Origin: Leucaena leucocephala
Taxonomy: Eukaryota > Streptophyta > Magnoliopsida > Fabales > Fabaceae
Direction: 5' to 3'
Assembly: GCA_037074615.1 (NCBI GenBank)
Contig: CM073550.1
Location: 12,046,001-12,110,000 of the forward strand
Length of the DNA stretch: 64,000 nt
Shown one piece after another: positions 48,106-59,100 of this stretch (position 1 is its first letter; every line of letters starts with the position of its first letter). The position numbers and the translations under genes were made by a program. A model generated the notes under the pieces. It was not told the DNA's origin. It did not search any database and saw only the letters and a program-made list of their open reading frames with translations.

Positions 48106-48361
48106 TCATATGTTTATACACTTTAATTTAGGCTTTTAGCACTTTGATTTTGTTAAATAGGGTTTCATTGTACATAATTGCATATAAGGGTATTTTAAGA
48201 TATAATTATGTACAATTAATCCTTCTATTTTGTTCCTTCAATACCTCATTAATAGGGATAAAAATAGAAAAAATAATTTAAAATAAATTTAATTAGTTAA
48301 CTATTCTGTCATAATTCCGATGAGGTTGTTTATATTATGGACCAATGGAATAAGTTACTTG

Positions 48362-48750
48362 GTGCGTGTTTAGTTGCATGGTTAGAAAATCAATTTTGGG
48401 CAAAATCTCAGTTTGAAAAAATTTGAAACAAATAGTTATTTTTGTCCATAATTAATTTTGGCTTTTGAATAAGCTACTGAAAATAGCTTTTGGAACAGTA
48501 ACAGAACTTATGGACTATCTAATTACTATTTTACCCCTACTTTTTCTTATACCCTCTCTCCTATTTATTCTCTACTCCTCTCTCATGCTTTAATCAAATC
48601 ATACCCTTTTTGGTAATTTATCAATATAAAAAGTGATTTTACTACTAATTATCTAAATATCTCTATTTTTAAAATCTATTATTCCCAAAATCTATTCTCC
48701 AGAATCTATTCTTTTCAAAATCTATTCTCCAAAAGTTAATCCAAACACAC
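48362..48750. mobile_element. MITE, 389 bp
   Basis: Imperfect terminal inverted repeats: GTGCGTGTTTAGTTGC on the left, and GTGTGTTTGGATTAAC when the right end is read in reverse. Flanks ACTTG (48357-48361) and CCTTG (48751-48755) match at four of five bases. Subterminal GAATAGATTCTGGAG-type repeats. No coding capacity. The termini resemble the common plant GTTTGG-type MITEs. Confidence 0.65.
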
Positions 48751-48755
48751 CCTTG

Positions 48756-50476
48756 ATGGAGTATTTCTATTAATTAATGGTTGAATTTCTATTAATTAAT
48801 GGTTGATATTAAGTATTAGCTATGAGAGGTAATGTAACACAAATATAAAATTTCTACATTTAGATATGGGTAAAATAAAAATTTTATTTCACTTTTAGAA
48901 AGGTTAAAGGCATAAACCAACTCTCCTTGGTTTCGATGAAGTAGTTATACGTAGGGCTACACAAGCAACCTGGAACCTCGGCCATGGTCCCGCGTGGAAC
49001 GTGACTATGTGGAATCATCCACTCACATATTCAAGTTTATACTAAGATGTACGTGGAATCATCCACTCATATGGTCAAATTTATTAACTATCACACTCCA
49101 AATACGGATGCATGAATATAGGTGATGCTTCAATATAAAATACTCGTATAAGAAATGTTACGTAGCAGGAGAGAAGACATACTTAGCTTGTTGCTACAGT
49201 CAACATGAAAATGAAGATGGTGATAAATTTGTAGAGAGGCTTATCCATATTCCTTTGGATTAGGAGAGAAAGCTAGCAAAATTTATGATTTGTTTGGTGT
49301 GATGACTGTGGGAGTACAGTTTAAAGGAACAAACTTTATATAAAAAACAAAGCGTGAGAGTGGTTTTAATGTCTACAACCCTTAATCTCATATTTAATGT
49401 AATGTAATTATTGTAATTTAAGTAATCATTTATTTCCAATTGTTAATGATTGGCCCCTAACAATTAATATCTGACTGACTTTAAATGTTATTAGTATTTT
49501 TATTACTCTCAATTAATTATGTCCATAAAAGATAAAAGGAATTAAATCATTTGAATTCTCTAAATATAGAAAACAAAAAAGAAAATGATTAACAGAGATA
49601 CTTAGGAAAATTAACACACTATTTTCTTTTATAAATGATTAATATAACTAAAATTTTTAATTTCTATAAATTAATTATCTAGATTTTATATTTAAAATCG
49701 GATGAAGTATAAAATACTAATGTCCAAAGTATCTTTGTGTTAGGATCTCTTGCATGGTATAATTTAACATCAAAATGATGTAGTGAGATGGTCATAATAT
49801 TTGAATAATCTAAGCATGTGATGACTTCTAACACGTGATACTTAGGTCCTGAAAGATGATAAAAATTTTTGGGTAGGAAATTTCAATCTCAGAAAAATTG
49901 TAAGTCAATAGATTATATAGTTTTAATTATTACAGATAAAATCAACTGGGAACGCAATATTTGACTTCACTAATGGTCAATTACTCGTTCGTAGCCATGA
50001 CTTGTACGTACACCGAGTAAAAAGGGGAAAATTTCCCTTGGAAACATGTAAGACTTAGAATTAAATGAAGAAACCGAATGTTGGATTAAAAAAATTTAGT
50101 CCTCATGTGTTTAATATAACATCTAGTTTGACTAATTTAAAAAGATTAATAAATAAAATAAATTTTTAAAATATTTATATTTTTATTTTTTTAAACTAAT
50201 TTATATAATTTATTAACTGATATATAATATAGTAATATACATAAGTATCTCAAAGAGATCATGTAACATATGCTATTTTAAGTAATTTGTTTAACTCTAT
50301 AGAATACTAATTCTCAACCATTGAAAGTTAATCCAATGGTGGAGATACTAAGTAGAGAGTAAGTGGAGAGGGGTGAGTGGAGACGTACTCCTTTCCAATA
50401 TTTGGAACCAGAGGAAGTATTAAAGACAAGATTAAAAAATGACTACTTACTTTGATCCTTAATATAAGAGTTAGTT
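48756..50476. other. AT-rich intergenic region
   Basis: No gene seen. A short direct repeat GTGGAATCATCCACTCA occurs twice (49010-49027 and 49051-49068), each with a 5-bp inverted stem. Confidence 0.5.
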
Positions 50477-50655
50477 AACTTTTTTAGATAGATTAGGTAA
50501 ATTAAATAAATTATTTAAGGGAGAAAGACAAATAAAGCCTGTTTGAATTTCAAAAGGATAAATTAGGCTTCTCAATATTGAAAATGACAGATTGGGTAGA
50601 AAGCCCAATCTGTAATTTGTAAATTTATGTGCAAAGACCAAATTAGCTTTCACTT

Positions 50656-52222
50656 TGCCAATGGTATTTGCAAGTTTAACAATACGATTTATAACTTTGT
50701 CAATGGTATTTACAACTCTAACAATAATATTTGTAACTCATATAATAGTATTTATAACTTTGACAATAGTATTTATAATTTTGACAATGATGTTTATAAC
50801 TTTAACAATGGTATTTGTAACTTTGACAATGGTATTTACAACTTTGCCAATAGTATTTATAACTCTCATAGTGGTATTTGCAATTTCAATAATGATATTT
50901 ACAACTCCCGCAATGGTATTTGCAAATCCCACAAAGGAGAAGAAACAACTTTGCCAATGGGATTAATAACGTTGCCAATAATATTTGTAACTTCTACAAT
51001 AGAATTTATAACTTTTTCAATGGTATTTATAATTCCCACAATGGTAGTTGTAACTCCCATAACAGAGAAGAAGCAACTTTGTCAATGGGATTAATAACTT
51101 TGCCAATAATATTTGTAACTCCTACAATAGAATTTGTAACTTTGTTAATAGTATTTACAACTCCCATAATGTTATTTGCAACTCCCTTAATGGAGAAGAA
51201 GCAACTTAGACAATAATATTTGTAACTTTTACAACGAAGAATAAGCAACTTTGTCAATAGTATTTGTAGCTCCCACAATTATATTTGCAACTTTGCCAAT
51301 GGTATTTACAAGTTTGTCAATAGTATTTGTAACTCCCACTAGTATTTGTCACTTTTATAATAGATTTGAAACTTTGCCAATGGTATTTGTAACTCCTACA
51401 ATGGTATTTGTAACTTTCGTTATGGTATTTATAACTCCTACCACAGAGAAGAAGCAACTTTGTCAAAGGGATTAACAACATTGCCAATAGTATTTGCAAC
51501 TCCCACAATGGTATTTGCAATTTTGCCAATGGTATTTACAACTCCCACAATAGAGAAGAAGCAACTTTGCCAACGGGATTAATAACTTTATCAATGTTAT
51601 TTACAACTCCCACAATATTATTTGCAAGTTTATTAATGGTATTTATAACTCCTACTAGTATTTGTAAATACCATTAGTAAAGTTGAAAATCCCATTGTGG
51701 AAGTGACAAATACTAGTAGGAGTTATAAATACCATTAATAAACTTGCAAATATCATGGCAAAGCTGTAAATACTATTATGGGAGTTGCAAATAATATTAG
51801 CAAAGTTGTTAATTCTATTGAGAAAGTTGCTTCTTCTCCATTATGAGAGTTGCAAATATCATTACGCGAGTTGTAAATACCATTGACAAAGTTATAAATT
51901 CTATTGTAAGAGTTACAAATATTATTGGCAAAGTTATTTCTTCTCCTTTGTGGGAATTATAAATGCCATTACGGGAGTTGTAAATATCATTGTTAAAATT
52001 GTCACTATGGAAGTTACAAATACCATTGTCAAAGTTGTAAACACCATTTTCAAAGTTACAAATATTATTTTCAAAGTTACAAACATCTTTGTCAAAATTT
52101 TAAATACTATTGTCAAAGTTATAAATACTGTTATAGGAGTTAAAATATCATTGTCAGAGTTGTAAATATCGTTGGTAAAGTTATAAATCATATTGTCAAA
52201 CTTGCAAATATCATTGACAAAG
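50656..52222. repeat. Palindromic array of 21-bp repeats
   Basis: Left of about 51665 the unit is close to CAATGGTATTTACAACTTTG (20 of 21 bases given); right of about 51706 it appears as the reverse complement. Blocks with GAGAAGAAGCAACTTTG (e.g. 50937, 51066, 51191, 51447, 51554, and inverted near 51825 and 51935) impose a higher-order period of about 126 bp, i.e. six units. Seven-residue periodic frames such as NSIYNFD at 50627-51094 result from the 21-bp period and are unlikely to be a protein. Confidence 0.88.
51622..51749. repeat. Perfect 44-bp inverted repeat at the array centre
   Basis: 51622-51665 and 51706-51749 are exact reverse complements with a 40-bp spacer. The inner ends read CCTACTAGTATTTGT and ACAAATACTAGTAGG. 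This is the symmetry point of the array. Confidence 0.93.
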
Positions 52223-52533
52223 TGAAGGCTAATTTGGTCTTTGCATACAAATTTACAAATAAATTCAATATTGAGAAACCTAATTTGTCCTTTTAAAATT
52301 CAAATGTTTTTTTTGTCTTTCTCCCATTATTTAATTAGAACCAAATTTAACCTATCAAAATGAGTTCATGTTATATATTCCTTATATATCTAAATTCGTC
52401 AATTAACTCTTATACTAGTTATAAATTAACTAATTTATTTGACTTCTTTAATGTAATGGACTTAGAATTTTACAGATATAAAACAAATTTAATAAAGTAT
52501 ATATATTAGATAGTGCAGAGAAATCAAAGGAGG

Positions 52534-52606
52534 AATGGAATAGCCGAACGGTGGTAAACAGAGGAACTAACCTTGAAAAGCCGTGTTCGATCCCTAGTGC
52601 ATGCAG
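52534..52606 (+). promoter_or_regulatory. tRNA-like segment, LTR F
   Basis: A-box-like TAGCCGAACGG at 52541-52551 and B-box-like GTTCGATCC at 52585-52593, 44 nt apart, followed by GTTTTTATTTTTTTAG. Confidence 0.62.
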
Positions 52607-53387
52607 AAACAATGTTTTTATTTTTTTAGCGTATGAAATTACTAAATTGCCCTTCCATTTTCTCCAATTTCTTCAACGATACAGCAAGAGCAGCAAGAGA
52701 GCAGAGGTGATAACTTCACACCATGGGAGAACCATTGCCATGTGACCAGATACTGCCACCACCTTACTTCTGTTAGTTCCCCTACGGCTTTGTTTGGTTC
52801 AACTGAGGGGAGGGTATGTTAGGTTAATTTAGAGGAGGATAGAGAAATGTAGGGGATGTTAATTAATGATATATTTTGTTTAGTTCAGAAGGAGAGGGGA
52901 TGGGAGTTAATTAGAAATTGACAAATATACCTTTATTTCTTTATTTAAATTTATTTACTCTTTATTTATAATATTCATATCAAAATTATTAGTTTTTTAA
53001 TTTATAAATCTTAAATTTTTTTATATCATTTATATATACAATAAAATTAAAAAAATTAAAAAATATGATAAAATTTAAATATTATTTCTTATTAATTATA
53101 TAATTATTATATATTTTAATATAATATATAAATAATTTATTATGTTTATTAAATTTTAACAATTAAAAAAATTAGGTGTGCGAAAAATAAAAAAAAAAGC
53201 TTAAGGGTACAATTGGAATATTAAATAAACATCAAAGGCAATTTGATCATAAAAGTGAAAAATTTTCTCTCCCCTAAAAAAAACCCTACTTTTGGAGAGG
53301 AGAGGAGGACAAAAAATCTCCCCTCCCTGTTATGATCAGGAATTTAATTAACATATATGTATATTCTTTACAGAATACCTTGCATGG

Positions 53388-53460
53388 GAAGAGTTGGCTG
53401 AATGGTTCAAAGGCAAGAAGGAAACCGTGTGGCCTGTGTTCGAATCCCAGCAGGTGTAAA
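53388..53460 (+). promoter_or_regulatory. tRNA-like segment, element E 5' LTR
   Basis: A-box-like TGGCTGAATGG at 53395-53405 and B-box-like GTTCGAATCC at 53438-53447, 43 nt apart, 67 nt from the LTR start. The D-arm can pair (G-C, C-G, T-G) as in tRNA-Ser/Leu, and the T-arm CTGTG/CCCAG pairs at 4 of 5. The acceptor stem does not pair. The T-runs that follow (TTTTCTTATTTTC) are modest. The 3' LTR copy (A box 61017, B box 61060) is identical through both boxes. Confidence 0.68.
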
Positions 53461-54325
53461 AGAGTGAGTTTTCTTATTTTCAGACGCGTGAAATTACTCT
53501 TTTGCCCCTCTGGTCATTTCTTCACCGAACCACTGACTTTCTCCCTCCATTTCTCCTTCCTGCGTGCAGCGACAGCAGGGCAGCAGTGCGGGTCAGGTGC
53601 TGGACGGCAGAAGCTCAGCTTACGGCGTGGGAGAAGAGTGCACGGCACGGAAGTTCGGCTGGACGCCTTTAAGAAGCATTCCGCCTGATCCCTTCCTTTC
53701 TGTCGTCAACGAGGCTGCGGTGACAGGAGAGTGTGAGAGGTGAGCGCAGGAGTGCCGCGGGTTCAGTGTTCTAGCTATAGCGCTGGTAAACACTCCTTCC
53801 GGTAGACCACATTCAAGGTAAGCGCCGTCGCTGTGTAGCTTCTGTCTGACACCATTTTCGTGCTACTGTAGCAAATCCTTTGCTACTGTAGCAAGTCATT
53901 GATTCCATTTCTCGGCTGGTTTCTATCGTGATCCGTTCAGTTAGTGAAGTGGTAAGCTCATTAGTTCGCATTTTGTATTCAACTCCATCTTTCCTCTTAA
54001 GCGGTTGCAGAGTGACAGAGCTCACTCATTTCTGTTCAGTGCCATCACCGTTGCTCTATTTTAGGCCGTTGCCGTGAGTGTTAGAGGGAGTGGATTGACG
54101 CTGTGCATTGTCATTTTTCTGATCAACCCCGAGGTTCTGCAGCTGGTGTTGGTGGGAAGGATGGTAAGTCTCACCCTTGTTCTTTATTTCTCTCCGCAAC
54201 CGTGGCTGTTACTGTTTTTGCTGTGGATGCTATTTTAGCAATTTTGGTTACTGTTTGCTTGTTCGAAAAGGTTACTGTTGCCGTGTGTATATCTTTGGAT
54301 GCATGCCGGGTTGCTACTGCAGTGT

Positions 54326-54340
54326 GATATATATATAAAT
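54326..54340 (+). promoter_or_regulatory. TATA-like run in element E LTR
   Basis: ATATATATATAAA about 1.0 kb into the LTR, followed by TGTTGTTATGC. Element D has a comparable run (37051-37069) followed by CATTTATGCTG at a similar place. Candidate Pol II core promoter. Confidence 0.45.
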
Positions 54341-55193
54341 GTTGTTATGCATCTATGGAGTGTGTGTGATCCGATGCACATTGGGGTACTGGAATTGTCC
54401 GGCCAATGTGAAGGCAGGAAAGGTTTGTGTGTTTACCGTCAGGTGTTGGTTCTGTTGATGGATTAGTATTGGATGCATGAATTAAGCCTTTGACATTTTA
54501 GCTTGTTGGAAAATAACCCATGGGTTAATCGAAGCAATATAAGAATTTTTGAGATATTTAAGTTGAGTTAAAGGCATAAGTGATTGTTAAGGATTAGTGG
54601 CTGGGGTAGTGAATCTATAAATTGAATGATTAATGGTGTATTAGTGGTGGAAGTGATAAGTAGGGATGCTTATTATGGTCGAAGACTTTAAGCAAAATGT
54701 TAATATGTTGTTTCAATCAGGGGATTGAGATGTAATCTCGCAGCTGGTGTTGGTGGGAGGAGTAGCGATTTAGGAACGTGGCAGGTGAGTGAATAACGTT
54801 CCCTAAAATTTACATTTTTCAAATGCATTGTTATTTCAAATGATGAATTTCAAATATGGATTTTGAAAAGCAAGTTTTACGAAAGTATGGTTTAAATCGT
54901 TAGAAATGATTTTCTTTCGATCGATTTACAAAAGATTACGATTATGCATGAAAATGAATAAAGAGGCTTTAGAAAAAGATTTGACAGTGAACTGATATTA
55001 TTCATGAAATATTCCTATGTGAATTGCATACGTTTTTACAATAATTTCATTTTGAATGTTCATGCTGGGGTTTTTGAAATTCAAAGTGGCTTTATCAATG
55101 ATTATGGTATTTGAAACGATTGAGATCATTACATGTGAAAAGGAACCCATGCATGATGGAAATGTTTTAGGATGGAATACAGAACGCTGGTTG

Positions 55194-55212
55194 CTAACAG
55201 CAGTACTGTTAG
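55194..55212 (+). other. Conserved LTR palindrome, element E
   Basis: CTAACAGCAGTACTGTTAG: 7-bp stem, 5-nt loop, then CTTGGTGCACC with the 8-bp palindrome GGTGCACC. Also in E 3' LTR (62816-62834), D 3' LTR and B; slightly altered in D 5' LTR and A. Confidence 0.75.
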
Positions 55213-55240
55213 TCCTTGGTGCACCTTGGTACTCGAGCTC

Positions 55241-55421
55241 GACAGTTTGTGGCATAGCCACCAGAATTATTTCGTGGGATTCATTCTCGTGACAGTTTGT
55301 GGCCTTGAGCCACCAAAATTATTTCATGGGATTTATTCTCGCGACAGTTTGTGGCATAGCCACCAGAATTATATCGTGGGATTCGTTCTCACGACAGTTA
55401 GTGGCTTCGAGCCACCAGAAT
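55241..55421 (+). repeat. 50-bp hairpin minisatellite, element E 5' LTR
   Basis: Units of 50, 52, 50 and about 30 bp starting GACAGTT. Each contains a GTGGC/GCCAC stem with loop ATA, CTTGA, ATA and, in the last unit, a TCG loop on a 6-bp stem. The 3' LTR has the same array at 62863-63043. Confidence 0.9.
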
Positions 55422-55434
55422 TGTTAGTTACCCT

Positions 55435-55453
55435 CGTGGACTGTGTGTCCACG
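55435..55453 (+). other. Conserved LTR hairpin, element E
   Basis: CGTGGACTGTGTGTCCACG, 7-bp stem and 5-nt loop, just after the minisatellite and before TCGTTCTGTTGAAGTCCTAC. Confidence 0.8.
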
Positions 55454-55980
55454 TCTATTTTCGTTCTGTTGAAGTCCTACAGAAAGATCATGGTTTTTGA
55501 AAAGATTGTTTTGAATGAGTTATTTGAAACAGTTAGTTCATACGGTTATTTCCCCTGAAATACAAATGTTGACAAAAAGGTTTGAATTAGATTTCAAAGC
55601 GATATGAAATACATTTTTAATATGATTATGCATTGATTATTTTCCGCATTCTTTAAATCATGTTTTTGGGACGTTATTCACGAGTAGATTATTTGGCTTC
55701 AGATAGTGCAGGTGACCCTAATTCTCCAGCTGAGCAATAAAGAGTCTTGCTGTTGATCCGAAGCTTCGTTTGATAAATACTACTTTTGATGTAATTGCTT
55801 CTTAAGAACTTTTATTATTTTGGAAAGGATAATGCTCTGCATGAACCTTAGAAAATGTTTGTATGATTTTGAAAAATGCTATGGAGAATTTAAAGGTTTT
55901 ACTTAAAATGCTAGGCTTTCAGAATATGATGTATTTATATTCTGTGCCGGTCACGGTCCAAAAATAGGGACGTGACAGTT

Positions 55981-55992
55981 TGGTATCAGAGC
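55981..55992 (+). promoter_or_regulatory. Primer binding site, element E
   Basis: TGGTATCAGAGC, 3 nt after the LTR, exact complement of the plant initiator tRNA-Met 3' end. Confidence 0.93.
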
Positions 55993-56185
55993 CAAGTTTT
56001 TTCTATGGTTAAGCAGAGCAGAGATACTTCGGTGGGGTCTCAATTATCGTTATGAACCCGGGCATAACTATAGTTGTGGCATCTCTGAAGGTCTCTAAAA
56101 GAAATTCAAAAGTGGTGTTTTCCTATGATTTCAGAAATGTATTTATTTATAAACTGAATATTTTCTATGTTTTATAAATAGTTAA

Positions 56186-59100
56186 ATGCCGCCTAGACAA
56201 GTACAGTCTAGAGGGAGCTCTAGGGCTTCGGATCAAGGCTCTGATCAGCGAAGTGATGTGCCTCCTCGAGGTCGAGGACAGGGTCGTAGGGGTACTAGGG
56301 TTCGGGGAGGTCGACCCCTTAGACCTCTTCAGGAAATTCTATCTGAGGCAGAACCATCTCATCCACAGTCTCCTGAGATCTCTGCATCCTCTAGGCATGA
56401 GATTCAGGTAGAGACACCCCAGGTTATAGAGGAAGAATCCATCGCAGTCAGGCTATCAGAGTTTATAAAGTTGGATCCTCTGAAGTTCTCAGGGTTTGAT
56501 TCTCGAGAGGAACCCATAGAGTTCCTGGAAGGAATTGAGAAGAGATGCCGGGCTTTGAGATGCCCAGATGTGCAATACGTGGAGTTTGCCTTGTTTTGAC
56601 TTGAAGGGATTGCGAATGCGTGGAGTAAGACGGTACCAGGATTTCAGGGGGATAGAGTATCATTATTGTCATGGGCAGATTTTAAGGATCTTTTCCTGAA
56701 ACGTTTTCTTCCCCAGAGCAAGAAGGATGCTAGAGTTAAAGAATTTCTTCTGTTAAAGTGTACTTCTGGGATGTCTGTGGCTGAGTATGACAGAAGATTT
56801 ACTGAACTTTCATCGTATGCATCTACATTGATTCTGTCGGAGAGGGATAGAATCGGCAGGTTTATACAGGGATTACCGATACATATTCATGATACTGTGG
56901 CCCCGATGCTGAATCATTTTGCTTCTTATGCTGATGTGGTTGACTGTGCTTTGAGAATTGAGTTGAGGCACATGGAAGAAGAAGGGGTTTCTAAGAAGCA
57001 GAAGACTGGGAGCGAAAAGTTCCAAGGATCTTCATTTAAGGGTAACCGCCCTCAGGGCCAACCCTCGTCAGCTGATATGCGGCCAGCGCCCAGATCTTAT
57101 AGATCTTCTGTGGGCATTCCAGATTCAGGACCGAAGTTTAGAGGTACTAGACCTCAGTCTGGAGGAAGTCAGTCTAGTTATTCCAGGCCTACCTGTAATA
57201 TGTGTGGGAAGCCCCATTCAGGGGTTTGTCTGAAGACCTTGGGGGTGTGTTATGGTTGTGGACAGCCGGGTCACATGAAGAAAGAATGTCTGTTTGCTCA
57301 ATCAACCTCAAGTTATGGATCAGCTAGACCTTCTCCCCACCCTACTACTTTTGCAGCTCCGTCTGTGGGAGCAACTTCTGCCTCTGTGGGTAGAGGTACA
57401 TCAGGACGACCTCCAAAGAAGAGAGCACAACCTTCAGGCCAAGGTCAAGCTAGGGTTTACGCAATGACAAGGCAAGATGCTCAGGCTTCTAATGCTGTGG
57501 TCACAGGTATTATCTCTATATGTTCTCAAAAGGCTTATGCATTGTTTGACCCTGGTTTGACACACTCTTATATTTCAAAATATTTTGCTAAGATGATGGA
57601 TAAGAATTCAGTTAGACTTGATTGTCCTTTCACTGTGGCTACCCCTGTTGGGGAATCTTTGTCAGTTTCACAAGTGTACAAATCTTGTGAAGTGTCTGTT
57701 GAGGGTAGAGAAAGTTTTGTCGATTTGATGATACTTGATATGATAGACTTTGATGTCATACTGGGCATGGATTGGTTAGCTTCATGCTATGCTACGGTGG
57801 ATTGTCACCTGAAAGTGGTAAAGTTTAACTTTCCGAATGAAACTTCGTTTGTGATGTTTGGAAACGAAGTAGATAAGCCAACAAACTTAATCTCTGCTTT
57901 AAAAGCCCAGCAAATGTTGGCAAAGGGTTGTCAGGGGTTTTTGGCGGTAATTCAAGATGTTGATAGGCCTACTGTCAACTTAGACCAAATTCCTATTGTT
58001 CAGGAATTTCCTGATGTTTTTCTGGAGGAATTGCCGGGGTTACCCCCAGATCGAGAGATAGAATTTAGTATTGACGTCATTCCTGGTACGCAGCCAATTT
58101 CTATTCCGCCCTATAGAATGGCGTCGTCTGAGTTAAGGGAATTAAAGATTCGGTTACAAGAATTGCTAGATAAGGGTTTCGTATGACTTAGTACTTCTCC
58201 TTGGGGTGCACCAGTGTTATTTGTCAAGAAGAAAGATGGCTCGATGAGATTGTGCATTGATTATCGACAACTTAACAAGGTGATAGTAAAGAACAAGTAC
58301 CCGTTGCCGCGTATCGATGATCTGTTTGATCAGTTGCAAGGAGTGCAGTACTTTTCAAAAGTAGACCTGCGATCAGGGTATCATCAGTTGAAGATTAAGA
58401 AGGAAGATATTCCAAAAACAGCATTTAGGACTCGTTATGGTCATTATGAATTCTTGGTAATGTCCTTTGGTTTGACAAATGCTCCTGCGACATTCATGGA
58501 CTTAATGAATCGAGTATTCAGAGAATTCTTGGATAAGTTTGTGATCGTGTTCATTGATGATATCCTGGTTTTTTCCAAGAGTGTGGAAGAGCATGAACAT
58601 CATTTGCGGATAGTGTTGCAGAGATTGAGAGAACATCAGCTCTATGCTAAACTTTCCAAGTATGAGTTTTGGTTAACTGAGGTCACCTTTTTGGGGCATG
58701 TGGTGTCGAGGGATGGCATCCAAGTTGATCCTAGTAAGGTTGAGGCAGTTAAAAGCTGGCCACGACCTACTACGGTAACGGAGATTCGGAGTTTCTTAGG
58801 ACTTGCAGGATATTATCGCCGTTTTGTTCAGGATTTTTCAAGAATAGAAGCTCCGATGACAAGACTAACCCAAAAGAATGTGAAGTTCGTGTGGGATGAG
58901 AAATGCGAGGCAAGTTTTCAAAAGTTAAAAGAATCTTTGACCTCTGCTCTAGTGCTAAGTTTACCTTCAGGAGTCGGTGGGTATACAGTATATTGTGATG
59001 CTTCTCAGATTGGGCTAGGCTGTGTGTTAATGCAGGAGGGGCGAGTTATTGCCTATGCCTCTAGAAAGCTTAAGTTGCATGAGCAGAATTATCCAACTCA

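Larger units (their letters stand above)
50477..52369. mobile_element. Foldback-like element made of 21-bp repeats
   Basis: Outer arms of about 150 bp are inverted copies of each other: GGGAGAAAGACAAA, then TTCTCAATATTGAA, then GCAAAGACCAAATTAGC. The interior is an array of 21-bp units on the left and their reverse complement on the right. No transposase and no convincing target duplication. Structure fits a foldback or Mutator-like non-autonomous transposon, but the superfamily is unassigned. Confidence 0.75.
53328..55977 (+). repeat. Element E 5' LTR
   Basis: TGTTATGATC to GACGTGACA. In order: tRNA-like segment (53388-53460), C+T-rich zone, GCTACTGTAGCAA repeated twice (53862-53892), TATA-like ATATATATATAAA (54326-54340), palindrome at 55194-55212, GGTGCACC at 55218-55225, 50-bp hairpin minisatellite (55241-55421) and hairpin (55435-55453). 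Confidence 0.94.

Noticed and set aside
50627..51094. 155-codon frame with seven-residue repeats (NxIYN type)
   Set aside because: The period comes directly from the 21-bp DNA repeat, both strands give similar repetitive frames, and the start lies outside the array in transposon arm sequence. No sign of selection on protein.
50656..52222. CRISPR-like array
   Set aside because: Direct tandem repeats without unique spacers, in a plant genome with introns and LTR elements; not a CRISPR.
53388..53460. A genuine, functional tRNA gene
   Set aside because: A and B boxes and part of the D and T arms fit, but the acceptor stem does not pair and no clear anticodon arm is evident. Recorded as tRNA-like promoter instead.
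54103..54327. 74-codon frame in element E LTRs (also 61725-61949)
   Set aside because: Conserved only because LTRs are copies of each other; lies across the TATA-like region and has no family resemblance.
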